A stretch of DNA of 64,000 nucleotides from the NCBI GenBank assembly GCA_946480085.1, contig CAMLHZ010000013.1:42131-106130 (forward strand), in the 5' to 3' direction. Of the stretch, positions 16,898 to 26,736 are shown in pieces (position 1 is the stretch's first letter; every line of letters begins with the position of its first letter). Source of the stretch: an uncultured Flavobacteriales bacterium. Lineage in GTDB: Bacteria > Bacteroidota > Bacteroidia > Flavobacteriales > Crocinitomicaceae. A program made the position numbers and the translations under genes. The notes below the pieces were generated by a model that was not told where the DNA came from, ran no database searches, and saw only the letters and a program-made list of their open reading frames with translations.

Positions 16898-18103
16898 ATG
16901 GATCTCAAATCAAATGAACCCTTTTGGCTGGTCAAAAATGGCTTGATCGAAACCTATCCTTCGCTTAGAAAAGATAAAGAATGTGACGTTTTAATTGTTG
17001 GAGCCGGAATCACAGGTTGTTTAATTGCACACCAATGCATTCAGGATGGGTACAATGTAATTTTGATCGACAAACGCGAAGTCTGCAATGGGAGTTCTTC
17101 GGCTACAACTTCGATGCTCCAATATGAAATTGATACTCCACTGCATGAATTGATCGAATTGATTGGTGAAGAAGGTGCCGTTGCAGGTTATGAGGCCTGT
17201 TCCAAAGCTATTGATGATCTTGAAAAAATTACGAAAACAATAAAATCAACTGCTGGTTTCCGAAAGAAGAATTCACTTTATTATGCTTCACGCAAAAAGG
17301 ATGTAGCCGGACTGAAAAAAGAATTCGAAGCGAGAAAAAATGCCGGCTTCAAAGTTGAATGGTTAGATGCGGATGATATCGAAAAAAAATATGGTGTTCA
17401 CGAATCACATGGCGGAATTCTCTCACATCAAGGCGGGAGTGTGGATGCTTTTAAATTAGCGCACGAACTTTTAGATTATAACAGTAAAAAAGGACTTGAC
17501 GTTTTCGATAAAACCGAATTGATCGGAATAGAACACAAGAAGGGATTTAATTTGTGTTCAACGAACACCGGATTTACCATTAAAGCATCACGAGCTATTT
17601 ATTGCCTTGGATATGAAACAGTCAGTCTGATCAAAGAACCATTCGTGAAACTACTTAGTTCGTTTGCCATCGTTTCGGAAGTTAATAAAGAATTGTATGA
17701 ACAATACAATGACCTTTTGATTTGGAACACATCAACGCCCTACTTGTATATGCGAACAACAGACGATCACCGTTTTTTGATTGGTGGTGAAGATGAAGAA
17801 TTTCGTGATCCTGCGAAACGTGATGCCTTAATTGGTCAAAAGGAGAAAGAGCTATTAGCGAAATTTCAAAAAACCTTTCCTGGAAAAACGTTCTATTCCG
17901 ATTTCGCCTGGGCAGGAACATTTGGAGAGACGAAGGATGGATTACCCTACATTGGCCAACATTCGGATTTCAAAAACTCCTATTTCGTATGCGGATTTGG
18001 CGGAAATGGAATTACCTTTTCTGTAACGGGAATGGCAATGGTTTCTGATTGGCTGAAAGGTAAAGAACATCCATTGTCCCAGTGGTTTCGCTTTGGAAGA
18101 TAG
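16898..18103 (+). CDS. FAD-dependent amino-acid oxidase-like protein (DAO family)
   Basis: A 401-aa flavoprotein. CDVLIVGAGITGCLIA (about residues 27-42) is the GxGxxG FAD-binding start, followed by VILIDKREVCNGSSSATTSM, the region contacting the flavin in glycine oxidase-like proteins. The C-terminus ends with the second flavin motif (GLPYIGQH, CGFGGNGITFSVTGMAM). There is no Rieske domain, unlike some relatives. It should oxidise an amine substrate, unidentified. ATG at 16898 is preferred to an in-frame TTG two codons earlier. The stop lies six bases before the convergent DNA glycosylase gene's end. Confidence 0.87.
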   Translation: MDLKSNEPFWLVKNGLIETYPSLRKDKECDVLIVGAGITGCLIAHQCIQDGYNVILIDKREVCNGSSSATTSMLQYEIDTPLHELIELIGEEGAVAGYEACSKAIDDLEKITKTIKSTAGFRKKNSLYYASRKKDVAGLKKEFEARKNAGFKVEWLDADDIEKKYGVHESHGGILSHQGGSVDAFKLAHELLDYNSKKGLDVFDKTELIGIEHKKGFNLCSTNTGFTIKASRAIYCLGYETVSLIKEPFVKLLSSFAIVSEVNKELYEQYNDLLIWNTSTPYLYMRTTDDHRFLIGGEDEEFRDPAKRDALIGQKEKELLAKFQKTFPGKTFYSDFAWAGTFGETKDGLPYIGQHSDFKNSYFVCGFGGNGITFSVTGMAMVSDWLKGKEHPLSQWFRFGR

Positions 18104-18109
18104 TATCAT

Positions 18110-18844
18110 TTACCTATACAGCACCTGACAATTATCACAACTGAAACTGCGGCGTTTTTTGACTCCGGTATATTTCTTTACAATCGGCAATTCACAACGA
18201 ACACACCAGTTTTTGGTATGCGCCAACCAGTTGTTTCTGAGCTCGAATCGTTTCTTCCATTCAAGGAACTGAAAACTGTATATTCGTGCTTCTTCGATCA
18301 ATTGGTCTAATTTCTCTGATGGTAGTTTCTCCACTAACGACTCAGGATGTACCTTGACTCGGTAAAGCACTTCGTTCTTTATGATGTTTCCAACACCTGA
18401 AAAAATATCCTGCTCCAAAAGCGCATCGCAAACCATCATTTTTGGAATCTCTTTCAGCTTAAGTTTTGCTTTTTCAGGATCCCACAAGTCGCTCATTACA
18501 TCAACACTCCAATCGTAGTGCGAATCAATATCGTCTTCCAAAAATTTGACAGAACAGGAATAGAGATGTAATGCTCCATTCTCAAAAATGAATGACAAAC
18601 GTGGTGACACATCGGGTTTCTTTTCATCTATCCGGTAACTCCCAAACATCAGAAAATGGATTTTCAGCGTAAATCCACCGAAGCAAAGCAGGAAGTGCTT
18701 ACCCCAACTTTTAATCTCCAGCACTCTTTGATCCAGCAAACGCGCTTGGTCGATCTTACTATTTCCACTTACCTCCAAAATTCGCTTTCCAGAGAATTTC
18801 AGGGCTTCTTCTTTCAAAATAACAATCGATGGACCTTCCGGCAT
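18110..18844 (-). CDS. Fpg/Nei family DNA glycosylase (endonuclease VIII-like)
   Basis: A 244-aa base-excision repair enzyme. It starts MPEGPSI, providing Pro2 (Schiff-base nucleophile) and Glu3 as in Nei-type enzymes. The helix-two-turn-helix is EQDIFSGVGNIIKNEVLYR (about residues 144-162). The C-terminal zinc finger is CVRCELP...CDNCQ, with four cysteines. It removes oxidised bases from DNA and nicks the strand; the GPSI variant of the usual GPEI start suggests a Nei-like rather than Fpg-like specificity. It is transcribed alone, convergent with the FAD oxidase gene. Confidence 0.9.
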   Translation of the reverse strand: MPEGPSIVILKEEALKFSGKRILEVSGNSKIDQARLLDQRVLEIKSWGKHFLLCFGGFTLKIHFLMFGSYRIDEKKPDVSPRLSFIFENGALHLYSCSVKFLEDDIDSHYDWSVDVMSDLWDPEKAKLKLKEIPKMMVCDALLEQDIFSGVGNIIKNEVLYRVKVHPESLVEKLPSEKLDQLIEEARIYSFQFLEWKKRFELRNNWLAHTKNWCVRCELPIVKKYTGVKKRRSFSCDNCQVLYR

Positions 18845-18948
18845 AATTCAACAGATACAAACAATTGATGATGCAGCGAGATGTTGCATCATCAATTGAA
18901 AGGAGATTAATAATCTATACCTGAATTTGGATTTTTCCATATCATTTT

Positions 18949-19884
18949 CTAGTCATTTGACCAACTGAACAAGCCTTTCACAGGTTTTGTCGCGTCATCC
19001 ACTTCTTTCTTGCGTTGAGCGCTGAGTTCCTTGTTAGCCTTCTGCACAGATTTTTCAGTACGATCCGTTCCTTCAATTTCTTCACACAATAACCCATCGG
19101 TTTCCTGTACGTGTTCCATCGGATGTTCAATGACCTGCCATTCTTCACCCATTTCCGGACTTTTACCTTCGTTCCAGGGGCCAGTGAATTTCTCGCCATC
19201 CGACATGTTGAAATACTTGTTACTGAATCTTGGATCACTTTGAAGGATTCCAGGAGGAAAGTTTGGCTGAACGCTGTCAAGCGCAGCTTCGAACATTTGT
19301 AAATGCGCAACTTCGCGTGTCATTAGAAAACGCAGTGTTTCCTTCACGTATTCATCGTCAGTGAACTTCATCAGATTCTCATAAACCAATTTGGCTGTGG
19401 CTTCAGCCGCAATATTCGACCGCATATCAACCGTAATATCACCCATTCCCATGATATATGTCGATGACCAGGGATTACCATTACTATCTGTCAAAGCTGG
19501 AGTTCCACCGCTTACCAGGAAGAAGTGCGGATCAACCAACGCATCATGAATATAGGTTTCCTTGGCTGCCGAACCATCAAGCAATTTGTTCAGATCAGAT
19601 TCATCAGCAGCATTTTTCAATTCACCATTGACACCAGTCAAAAGCATTTGAATGGTTGCACCAACAATCTCCAGATGACTGAATTCCTCAGTAGCAATAT
19701 CCATCAACATGTCGTACTTATCCGGATGTGGCTTTCGACAACCAAAAGCCTGAACGAAATATTGCATTGCGGCTTTCAATTCACCATTCGGACCACCAAA
19801 TTGTTCCAATAACAATCTGGCAAAACGTGGATCTGGCTTTGATACACGCGCTTTAAACTGCAATTCTTTAATATGATGAAACAT
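18949..19884 (-). CDS. Manganese catalase family protein
   Basis: A 311-aa ferritin-like di-manganese catalase. The helices with metal ligands include LLEQFGGPNGELKAAMQYF (first Glu), DIATEEFSHLEIVGAT (Glu-Glu-x2-His) and LMTREVAHLQMFEAAL (Glu-x2-His), the full set for this family. It would break down hydrogen peroxide in the cytoplasm. The C-terminal 80 residues are hydrophilic and end in KPVKGLFSWSND, a tail also seen in Bacillus-type relatives. It stands alone, with 194 bases to the divergent lipoprotein gene. Confidence 0.93.
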   Translation of the reverse strand: MFHHIKELQFKARVSKPDPRFARLLLEQFGGPNGELKAAMQYFVQAFGCRKPHPDKYDMLMDIATEEFSHLEIVGATIQMLLTGVNGELKNAADESDLNKLLDGSAAKETYIHDALVDPHFFLVSGGTPALTDSNGNPWSSTYIMGMGDITVDMRSNIAAEATAKLVYENLMKFTDDEYVKETLRFLMTREVAHLQMFEAALDSVQPNFPPGILQSDPRFSNKYFNMSDGEKFTGPWNEGKSPEMGEEWQVIEHPMEHVQETDGLLCEEIEGTDRTEKSVQKANKELSAQRKKEVDDATKPVKGLFSWSND

Positions 19885-20078
19885 ACCCTCTTACTTTTAG
19901 TTTTAATACTTATTGACTTGAAACCGCTGGCTTCTGCACAAATTTGATGAGCTTCTCTTCCTAAAGCGTTATACCAATCACTCTAAAAGTTGCAGGAATT
20001 CCATTTCGCGAAGGTGAACGAAGTATTCTTCAATCCAATTTTCAATTATATTTGATCATCAAACACACAACGAAAACA

Positions 20079-20936
20079 ATGAAAAAACTCATTCTACTTT
20101 CTACTCTTGGACTCTTTATCTACAGTTGTTCAGGAAACCAAACCAGTACAACTGATCCGGGCGCAACAACTACAACTGAAGAAAAAAAGGTTGGTCCTCC
20201 GAAAAAAATGACCTACGATCAGGCACTTGCATACACAGGCGAAGAACGAATTCCGGTAATTGTTGAAGGTTATGTTCAAACATCTGTGATCTCGAACTTT
20301 ACAGCTACAACTCAAAGTGTAAATGTTTACGGTCACAGAAACCAAACAACCGGAAAATACCTTTACACGAGTATGCCCATTGGAAATGGCAAAAATCAAA
20401 TGAAGCAGCTTCCCAAGGAATACCATCCTTCTGATGTTGTTATCATGGATAAAAGCGGAAAGAAAATTGGTGCTAACCAACGTGTACGCTTAACAGGAAC
20501 TTTATATGCTATAGAGTCTTATTCTAAGAAAAAGGATTATACCGTTTATCTTGACGTTACAGGAATGGAATACGTTGACGAAATTTCCGAAGACTACGCA
20601 GCAATGAATCTTCCTACATTGACTGAGAAAGATGCAAAAGTGGAGAAGAACTATGACAAGGCATTCAAGATTGAAGGAAAGCTAGAAGTTCCAATGTTTG
20701 TATTGATCGACAACGAAACAACTGTTGATATCATTACTGCAAACAACGAAAAAATCAGCTTAAAAGTGGTAACTGGAACAGGCGAAAGTCAAATTGCCGA
20801 ATTAAAGGAAAACTGGTCACCAGCTGACATTAAAATCACGAACTCTAAGGGAGCAAAAGTAAACACGAATAAGAAAGTGACAGTTTACGGAACACTTTCG
20901 ATGGACGGATTGCACGTAGAACAGATTGTTCAGTAG
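20079..20936 (+). CDS. Lipoprotein of unknown function, possibly with two OB-like domains
   Basis: A 285-aa lipoprotein: MKKLILLSTLGLFIYSCSGN has a lipobox with Cys at about residue 17, then a Thr-rich linker. ATG at 20079 is chosen over an upstream in-frame TTG because it begins the signal peptide. Two similar stretches, IPVIVEGYVQTSVISN (about 60-75) and FKIEGKLEVPMFVLIDN (about 205-220), each followed by strands ending in 'VRLTGTLYAIE' or 'VTVYGTLSMDG', suggest a duplicated small beta-barrel domain. TATATTTG at 20047-20054 may be the -7 promoter element. A strong terminator follows. Function unknown. Confidence 0.78.
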   Translation: MKKLILLSTLGLFIYSCSGNQTSTTDPGATTTTEEKKVGPPKKMTYDQALAYTGEERIPVIVEGYVQTSVISNFTATTQSVNVYGHRNQTTGKYLYTSMPIGNGKNQMKQLPKEYHPSDVVIMDKSGKKIGANQRVRLTGTLYAIESYSKKKDYTVYLDVTGMEYVDEISEDYAAMNLPTLTEKDAKVEKNYDKAFKIEGKLEVPMFVLIDNETTVDIITANNEKISLKVVTGTGESQIAELKENWSPADIKITNSKGAKVNTNKKVTVYGTLSMDGLHVEQIVQ

Positions 20937-20958
20937 ATTTTCCTGGAAGAAATTTAGA

Positions 20959-21000
20959 AGCCCTGCATCTCGACTACGCTCGATGACCGCAGGGCTTTTT
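20959..21000 (+). terminator. Terminator built around the 23-nt interspersed repeat
   Basis: AGCCCTGC pairs with GCAGGGCT, followed by TTTTT. The loop is a copy (20966-20988) of the repeat CATCTCGACT-A-CGCTCGATGACC that also occurs at 35813, 50661 and 60665. It ends the lipoprotein gene 20079-20936. Confidence 0.87.
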
Positions 21001-21037
21001 CTGTTACGATTTCTTTGAAAAGCATTATCTTCATGCG

Positions 21038-21649
21038 ATGAAACACCTAATTCCATTTTTATTTCTTTTTGTTTCGTCTACCGGTTTTGGACAGGTTGTT
21101 GTTGGCATGCCAGAACTGATGGTTTTCTATCGTGGGTATGATAATCCCTTAGAAGCTGCTCCACAGATCAAAGTCAAAAAGATCAAACTGGAAAGTCCTG
21201 ATTTTGAGTTTACGGTTTCTGAAGACAAAACAATAAAGAATTATTCGTGTACGGCAAGAGTTACGAGTTCCGTCAGCAGGGGAACAATTTACATGCTCAA
21301 CGCTAAAACCAACGAACCCATCGACACATTTGAGGTGACAATTAAAACACTTCCTGATCCGAGTTTATATTTTGGAGCAGCTGATCCAGGTGGAAAAATA
21401 AACAAAACTGAAACAAAGTTCTTTGCAAAGTACCGACCAGAAGTACCAATGGTTTGTCAGTTTCAAATTGTTTCGGGAACGATTATGATGCCGGATAAAA
21501 CATTGCGCTACTTTTCAGGAAACCAACTATCAGAATCCGTTTCAAAAGAAATTCAGGCGCTTCCTGATGGAAGTACGATCTGGGTAGAAACTTACACCAT
21601 TGGTCCTGATGGACGCTGGAGAATCGTGAAATCAACATTTCAGATATGA
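21038..21649 (+). CDS. Exported GldM C-terminal-like protein, paralogue 1
   Basis: A 203-aa protein with signal peptide (LIPFLFLFVSSTGFGQ). The mature start VVVGMPELMVFYRGYDNPLE resembles the repeated C-terminal domains of the gliding/T9SS motor protein GldM, which begin with 'YRG.DN'. There is no N-terminal membrane helix or coiled coil as in GldM, so this is a stand-alone secreted or periplasmic version. It overlaps the next gene by four bases (ATGA at 21646-21649) and heads a run of five co-directional genes to 24540. Two further paralogues follow. Role unknown. Confidence 0.78.
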   Translation: MKHLIPFLFLFVSSTGFGQVVVGMPELMVFYRGYDNPLEAAPQIKVKKIKLESPDFEFTVSEDKTIKNYSCTARVTSSVSRGTIYMLNAKTNEPIDTFEVTIKTLPDPSLYFGAADPGGKINKTETKFFAKYRPEVPMVCQFQIVSGTIMMPDKTLRYFSGNQLSESVSKEIQALPDGSTIWVETYTIGPDGRWRIVKSTFQI

Positions 21650-22264
21650 AAGCTATCGCATTTTTGATTTTACTTCTACCAACGATTTCTGTTGGTCAAG
21701 GAACACTCAACTTGTCAGAGATGAACTTATTATGGACTAACTACCCTAATAAAATTGAACTGGCGACCGGACAGTACAAAAAGAAAGTTCGGATTGTTGG
21801 GGAAAACATGAAGCTCACTCCAACAGACAAGAATAAATATACTGCTATTGTCACACCAACTGACAAAGACGCCAAAATCCACATCCTTTCAAAAAAATGG
21901 AAAAGACACATTGAAAACCTATTCATATAGATTGCGATCATTGCCTCCACCATTCTTTTCGTTAGGCTACACGAAAGAAAACGATACGTTGCAAGCCAAC
22001 GACACCATTTTGAGAATCAGCTATTATTCAGATATCAATTTTTATGATGAATCATTCAAAGTCTTGGATTACACCATGACAATTTATGAATATGAGGTAG
22101 CCGAATTCAAAGTTACAGGAGATGTATTAACTCCTGAAATCCGAAAGATCATGAATGAAATTCCAAAGGAAGATCTGCCCAAATCCATTTACATTACCGC
22201 ACATATTAAAGGTCCAGACAATGTTATCAGAAGCAAGGCTGGTCGATTTATACTTAGCCGATGA
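21646..22264 (+). pseudogene. GldM C-terminal-like paralogue 2, frameshifted
   Basis: The frame starting at 21646 (signal peptide AIAFLILLLPTISVGQ, then NLLWTNYPNKIEL and KKKVRIVGEN) runs through IHILSKK and stops at 21930. The rest of the homologous sequence continues in the +1 frame to 22264 (NGKDTLKTYSYRLRSLPPP and IMNEIPKEDLP). The break is at seven A's (21891-21897); six A's would restore one protein of about 205 aa matching paralogue 3 (ILSKN..DTL...LPPP). It may be a real inactivation, a sequencing error or, less likely, rescue by slippage. Start and end overlap the neighbours by ATGA junctions, as for intact operon members. Confidence 0.82.
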
Positions 22265-22899
22265 GAAAACTGTTTTTCATAGCCATTCTTATTTCTATCG
22301 TGCAGCGTCAATCATTCGCTCAAGGCGTATTGAACCTTCCTAACAACAACGTGGTTTATCGTGGTTACGATAACAAACTCCAACTCGGCAATGGAAATTA
22401 TAAGAAAAAGTTCATTATTACAGGTGATGGAATCAGTTTAATGTTAATAGACAGCGTAGCCAAAACATACAGAGCCCGTGTTTCAGGAAGCAAAAAGGAA
22501 GCAACGGTTCTGGTATTGTCAAAAAATCTGCGTGACACATTGGAACGTATAAAATTCAGGGTTGCAAATCTTCCACCTCCTCAACTATTCCTGGGAAATG
22601 CAGCTGACGGTGAAGAAGCCCAATTGGATTCAGTGATTTCCTGTGGTTATGATGATGGTAAAATTCTTGCGCCAACAACCGCTACTTTCACTATGCTCTA
22701 CTATGAAATCATCATAGCTGGTGAAAAAACAACCTACAAAGGAAGTGGTGGAATCATTTCAAAAGAGGCTGTTATTGCGATACAAGAAGTATTGGTTAAG
22801 CCAAGAGAACAAGAATTTCTGATTATAACTATTCAAACAGCGGTAAAAGGTCCAGATGGAGTTACCAGAAAGAAAAGTGGTACATTTAAATTGAAGTAA
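22261..22899 (+). CDS. Exported GldM C-terminal-like protein, paralogue 3
   Basis: A 212-aa protein with signal peptide (LFFIAILISIVQRQSFAQ) and mature start GVLNLPNNNVVYRGYDNKLQ. The sequence FRVANLPPPQLFLGNAADGE lines up with paralogues 1 and 2, and VIAIQEVLVKP with their C-terminal helix. It starts in a four-base overlap with the preceding broken paralogue. As in paralogue 1, only the small beta-sandwich-type domain of GldM is present. Possible roles include partnering or decorating the gliding/T9SS machinery, but this is inference from distant similarity. Confidence 0.77.
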   Translation: MRKLFFIAILISIVQRQSFAQGVLNLPNNNVVYRGYDNKLQLGNGNYKKKFIITGDGISLMLIDSVAKTYRARVSGSKKEATVLVLSKNLRDTLERIKFRVANLPPPQLFLGNAADGEEAQLDSVISCGYDDGKILAPTTATFTMLYYEIIIAGEKTTYKGSGGIISKEAVIAIQEVLVKPREQEFLIITIQTAVKGPDGVTRKKSGTFKLK

Positions 22900-22905
22900 A
22901 ACAAA

Positions 22906-23904
22906 ATGCAAATTCGAATAACAACCACCTTTCTACTTTGTTTCCTTGCAGCTTTCGCTCAGGAATCAACTGATACACTCAATCAGTACAATGAAAAACA
23001 CAAGAAAACAGGTTATTGGGTTTGTTATCTGGATTATGATTTCAATTTAACGACATTTGAAAAATTTCCAGGATATTACGGATACGAGTACTATGATAAC
23101 GGAAAAAATACGGTTAAGAATTTTTACAAAGCAAAGTGGAGAAGGGCATACCAAATAACTTATAAACCTAATCACCCTATAACCGACAGCACTGCTATTA
23201 ATCTGATCGACGGAACTGTAACCTATTCAAATCGCGATACTGTTTATCACGTTGAAGTATATAAGAACGGAATTCCTGTCACAAGGAAACAGTTTATGGA
23301 ATATGACTATTATCGTGATTCCATTAAAATTGAACCACATAAAATCCTTTATTACGACAGCATTTATAATAACAACAGAGAGACACTGCTAATCTACAAT
23401 TACGAAAGAGGAAAACCCTTCTCTAAAGAATATTTTCCAAAGCCAAATAGAAAAAGCGAACCAACCTATCTATTTCCTCACACCGAATTTGGTCCATTAC
23501 ATTTTCCAAGAGTTGGTTATTACTATCAACGAAAAAGCTTTTTAGAGCTGGGTTACTCGTTTCGGAATACAAAAGGTATTATAGACTCTAATAGAACAAA
23601 ACACTTTGAAGACGATAAATTCTCTGGATTCTCTATTTCCGCGCTTGGAAACTTTGGAAAATCAGAATCGTATTTCGGTCAAAAAGCTGTTTTCACCTAT
23701 AATTTCCTTTACGCCTTCGCTACTGAGGTTGGAATCATCAATTACACCAACTTTGATTTTACGCAGAATGACACACGAGCTACCCTTGGAGCAGGGATAA
23801 GCGTCGGAGGTTTTCTAAGCATTATGTATCATTACTCCATTCCACTAGCCGACAGTCATTTTTCAAACATTTCGAGGCATTCGATTGGAATTGTACTATT
23901 CTAA
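22906..23904 (+). CDS. Exported protein of unknown function, possible C-terminal beta barrel
   Basis: A 332-aa protein with signal peptide (ITTTFLLCFLAAFAQ). The first half is rich in Tyr, Asp and Asn and includes HKKTGYWVCYLDYD, a phrase seen in MORN/YwqK-like repeat proteins, and repeated 'Y.NGK'-type phrases. The last third alternates hydrophobic and polar residues and contains GISVGGFLSIMYHYSIPL, ending in a hydrophobic residue series with terminal Phe (GIVLF), as in outer-membrane beta barrels. It begins six bases after the GldM-like paralogue 3 and is probably in the same operon. Function unknown. Confidence 0.7.
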   Translation: MQIRITTTFLLCFLAAFAQESTDTLNQYNEKHKKTGYWVCYLDYDFNLTTFEKFPGYYGYEYYDNGKNTVKNFYKAKWRRAYQITYKPNHPITDSTAINLIDGTVTYSNRDTVYHVEVYKNGIPVTRKQFMEYDYYRDSIKIEPHKILYYDSIYNNNRETLLIYNYERGKPFSKEYFPKPNRKSEPTYLFPHTEFGPLHFPRVGYYYQRKSFLELGYSFRNTKGIIDSNRTKHFEDDKFSGFSISALGNFGKSESYFGQKAVFTYNFLYAFATEVGIINYTNFDFTQNDTRATLGAGISVGGFLSIMYHYSIPLADSHFSNISRHSIGIVLF

Positions 23905-23946
23905 CTAAAAGTTCGTTCTCGCTTTAATGAATAACAGAATTTCATT

Positions 23947-24540
23947 ATGATTCAAAAAACGTTTCTACTTCTGTCGGTTATCAGCATACTTTATGCCTGC
24001 TGTAATGAAAAAGATAAATCGCTTTTTTATGTTATTCAAACTCATAATGCTGAAGAAAACAAAGACCTATCTTTCTATAGCGATAAAAATTTCATTCTTT
24101 ATAACGACACTACCATTTACTTCTTCTTTAACAATCAAACAAATTATATCGGCTGTGGAACCGGAATAGATTTCACCAAACCATCACAGCTGGATCTGTA
24201 TCCAGATTCTCTTAGCATAGTTAAATTTATAGACCTAAAACACTTTCTTGATTCCATTTCCAAAATACATTCACATCATAACAAGCAGTTAATTTTTATC
24301 TCTTCACCAAAGGATACGATTAGAAACAAGGCTTTCATGGTCATTCGAAACTATTACCAGAATAAGAAAAACACTTTGGTCGGTATTCGAAAGTCGACTG
24401 AAGAAGAAACTTACGTTTCGACCGCAAAATTCACGCGTAAACCTTATGATCCTTCAAAGTGTAAATGGAAAATCGGTTTCTCAAAAACAATTCCCTCTGA
24501 TGAACAAACTCTTCGATTTCTTCCACCGATTGAGAAATAA
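23947..24540 (+). CDS. Lipoprotein of unknown function
   Basis: A 197-aa lipoprotein: FLLLSVISILYACCNEKD has a lipobox (LYAC), with the modified Cys at about residue 18. The mature part is polar and beta-rich, with FYSDKNFILYNDTTIYFFF and a central IGCGTGIDFTKPS. No catalytic motif is seen. It is the last gene of the run starting at 21038, 42 bases after the previous stop. An imperfect inverted repeat and the pdhB terminator follow. Function unknown. Confidence 0.72.
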   Translation: MIQKTFLLLSVISILYACCNEKDKSLFYVIQTHNAEENKDLSFYSDKNFILYNDTTIYFFFNNQTNYIGCGTGIDFTKPSQLDLYPDSLSIVKFIDLKHFLDSISKIHSHHNKQLIFISSPKDTIRNKAFMVIRNYYQNKKNTLVGIRKSTEEETYVSTAKFTRKPYDPSKCKWKIGFSKTIPSDEQTLRFLPPIEK

Positions 24541-24576
24541 AAAGGTTCTCTACTAAAATTCAACAATATCTTTTTC

Positions 24577-24645
24577 ACCATTAAGAGATTAAGGGACATT
24601 AAGAATTATAGCACATGTCCTTAATGAATCTTAAATCCTTAATGG
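24577..24645. repeat. Imperfect inverted repeat (empty stem)
   Basis: 24577-24605 (ACCATTAAGAGATTAAGG...) is inversely related to 24616-24645, with about 22 of 29 positions matching and a 10-nt loop. This low-complexity type resembles the arms that enclose the four-helix-bundle genes, but here no gene is present. Confidence 0.6.
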
Positions 24646-24652
24646 TTTAAAT

Positions 24653-24683
24653 AAAAAAATGGTCGCTATTTCTAACGACCATT
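24653..24683 (-). terminator. Intrinsic terminator of pdhB
   Basis: AATGGTCG pairs with CGACCATT around a 10-nt loop, and on the minus strand it is followed by a run of seven T. It sits 22 bases after the pdhB stop. Confidence 0.85.
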
Positions 24684-24704
24684 CCAAAATAATATCTCGA
24701 AATC

Positions 24705-25685
<981 letters not shown>

Positions 25686-25748
25686 CTTCTTATCGAATTG
25701 TAATAACTGACTTGGTTAAAGTCGGGTGCCAAAAATAATAAAAGTTGA

Positions 25749-25870
25749 ATTACCAATTACCAATTGTCAATGTCTAATGACGAATATTTCACAAGATGTG
25801 ATAACCATTTTTAATTTAGGAACAAGTTCATTTCATTCGTAATTAGTAAATAGTAATTGGTCATTGATTC
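25749..25870. repeat. Imperfect inverted repeat upstream of etfB (empty stem)
   Basis: The arm 25749-25785 (ATTACCAATTACCAATTG...ACGAAT) is inversely similar to 25835-25870. The loop of about 50 bases contains no gene. It lies in the divergent gap between pdhB and etfB. Confidence 0.5.
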
Positions 25871-25881
25871 TATGAAATCGT

Positions 25882-25889
25882 TACATTTG
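25882..25889 (+). promoter_or_regulatory. Candidate -7 promoter element of etfBA
   Basis: TACATTTG matches TAnnTTTG 90 bases before the etfB ATG. The nearest TTG triplets are at spacings of 15 and 22 rather than 19, so the -33 element is uncertain. Confidence 0.5.
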
Positions 25890-25978
25890 TGACCGTTTTT
25901 ACTATTAATCGAAAACACACACCCTTTATTCCCAGCAAATTCAAGGATTTGCAACGTTTTTTAATTAATTATTATAGT

Positions 25979-26719
25979 ATGAAAATATTAGTTTGTATTA
26001 GTAAAGCGCCAGACACAACATCTAAAATTGCATTTGCTAACAACAATACGCAATTCGATGAGAATGGTGTTCAATACATTGTGAATCCTTACGATGAGTG
26101 GTATGCACTTGTTCGCGGATTGGAATTGAAAGAAACGCTTGGAGGTTCTTTGACAATTATCACTGTTGGAGCTGCTGCAGACGACGCTGTTATTCGTAAA
26201 GCATTAGCAATTGGAGCAGATGAAGCAGTTCGCATTGATGCTGATCCAAAAGATGCTTACTATACTGCTGCTCAAATTGCAGAATACGCAAAAGCGCAAA
26301 ACTTCGATTTGATCCTTACTGGAAAAGAAACGATCAACTACAACGGATCTCAAGTTGCTGGAATGATCGCGGAAGCTTTGGACTTACCTTTCGTTTCATT
26401 AGCAGAGAAATTAGATATCAATGGAACAACGGCTACATTGGAACGTGAAATCGTTGGTGGTGTGCAAGTTGTAGAAGCTCAATTGCCATTAGTAGTTTCT
26501 TGTGCTAAAGGAATGGCTGAACAGCGTATCCCGAACATGCGTGGAATTATGGCTGCTCGTACAAAACCATTACAGGTTATTGCTCCTGCTGCTATTGAAG
26601 AATTGACTTCTTATAAAGAATACTCTTTACCAGCTGCAAAATCTGCAGTGAAGTTGATTGATCCAAACAACATGGATGAATTGGTTGCTTTGTTACACAA
26701 TGAAGCGAAAGTTATTTAA
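25979..26719 (+). CDS. etfB: Electron transfer flavoprotein, beta subunit
   Basis: A 246-aa EtfB. With EtfA it forms the heterodimer that takes electrons from acyl-CoA dehydrogenases and passes them to the quinone pool. Typical blocks: MKILVCISKAPDTTSKI, NPYDEWYALVRGLELKE, ADEAVRID, DLILTGKETINYNGSQVAGM (AMP-site region) and IVSCAKG-like LPLVVSCAKGMAEQRIPNMR. The ATG at 25979 is preferred; the open frame extends 30 codons upstream but that part resembles no EtfB. Followed after 17 bases by etfA. Confidence 0.94.
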   Translation: MKILVCISKAPDTTSKIAFANNNTQFDENGVQYIVNPYDEWYALVRGLELKETLGGSLTIITVGAAADDAVIRKALAIGADEAVRIDADPKDAYYTAAQIAEYAKAQNFDLILTGKETINYNGSQVAGMIAEALDLPFVSLAEKLDINGTTATLEREIVGGVQVVEAQLPLVVSCAKGMAEQRIPNMRGIMAARTKPLQVIAPAAIEELTSYKEYSLPAAKSAVKLIDPNNMDELVALLHNEAKVI

Positions 26720-26736
26720 TTCCAAATTTTAGAGAC

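Noticed and set aside
21891..21897. Programmed frameshift in the GldM-like gene
   Set aside because: The needed shift is +1 (or loss of one A in the mRNA); the run of seven A's is short for slippage and no stimulatory structure is obvious, so a mutation or error is the simpler reading.
25889..25978. 30-codon N-terminal extension of EtfB
   Set aside because: No similarity to EtfB N-termini, and the region contains the likely promoter.
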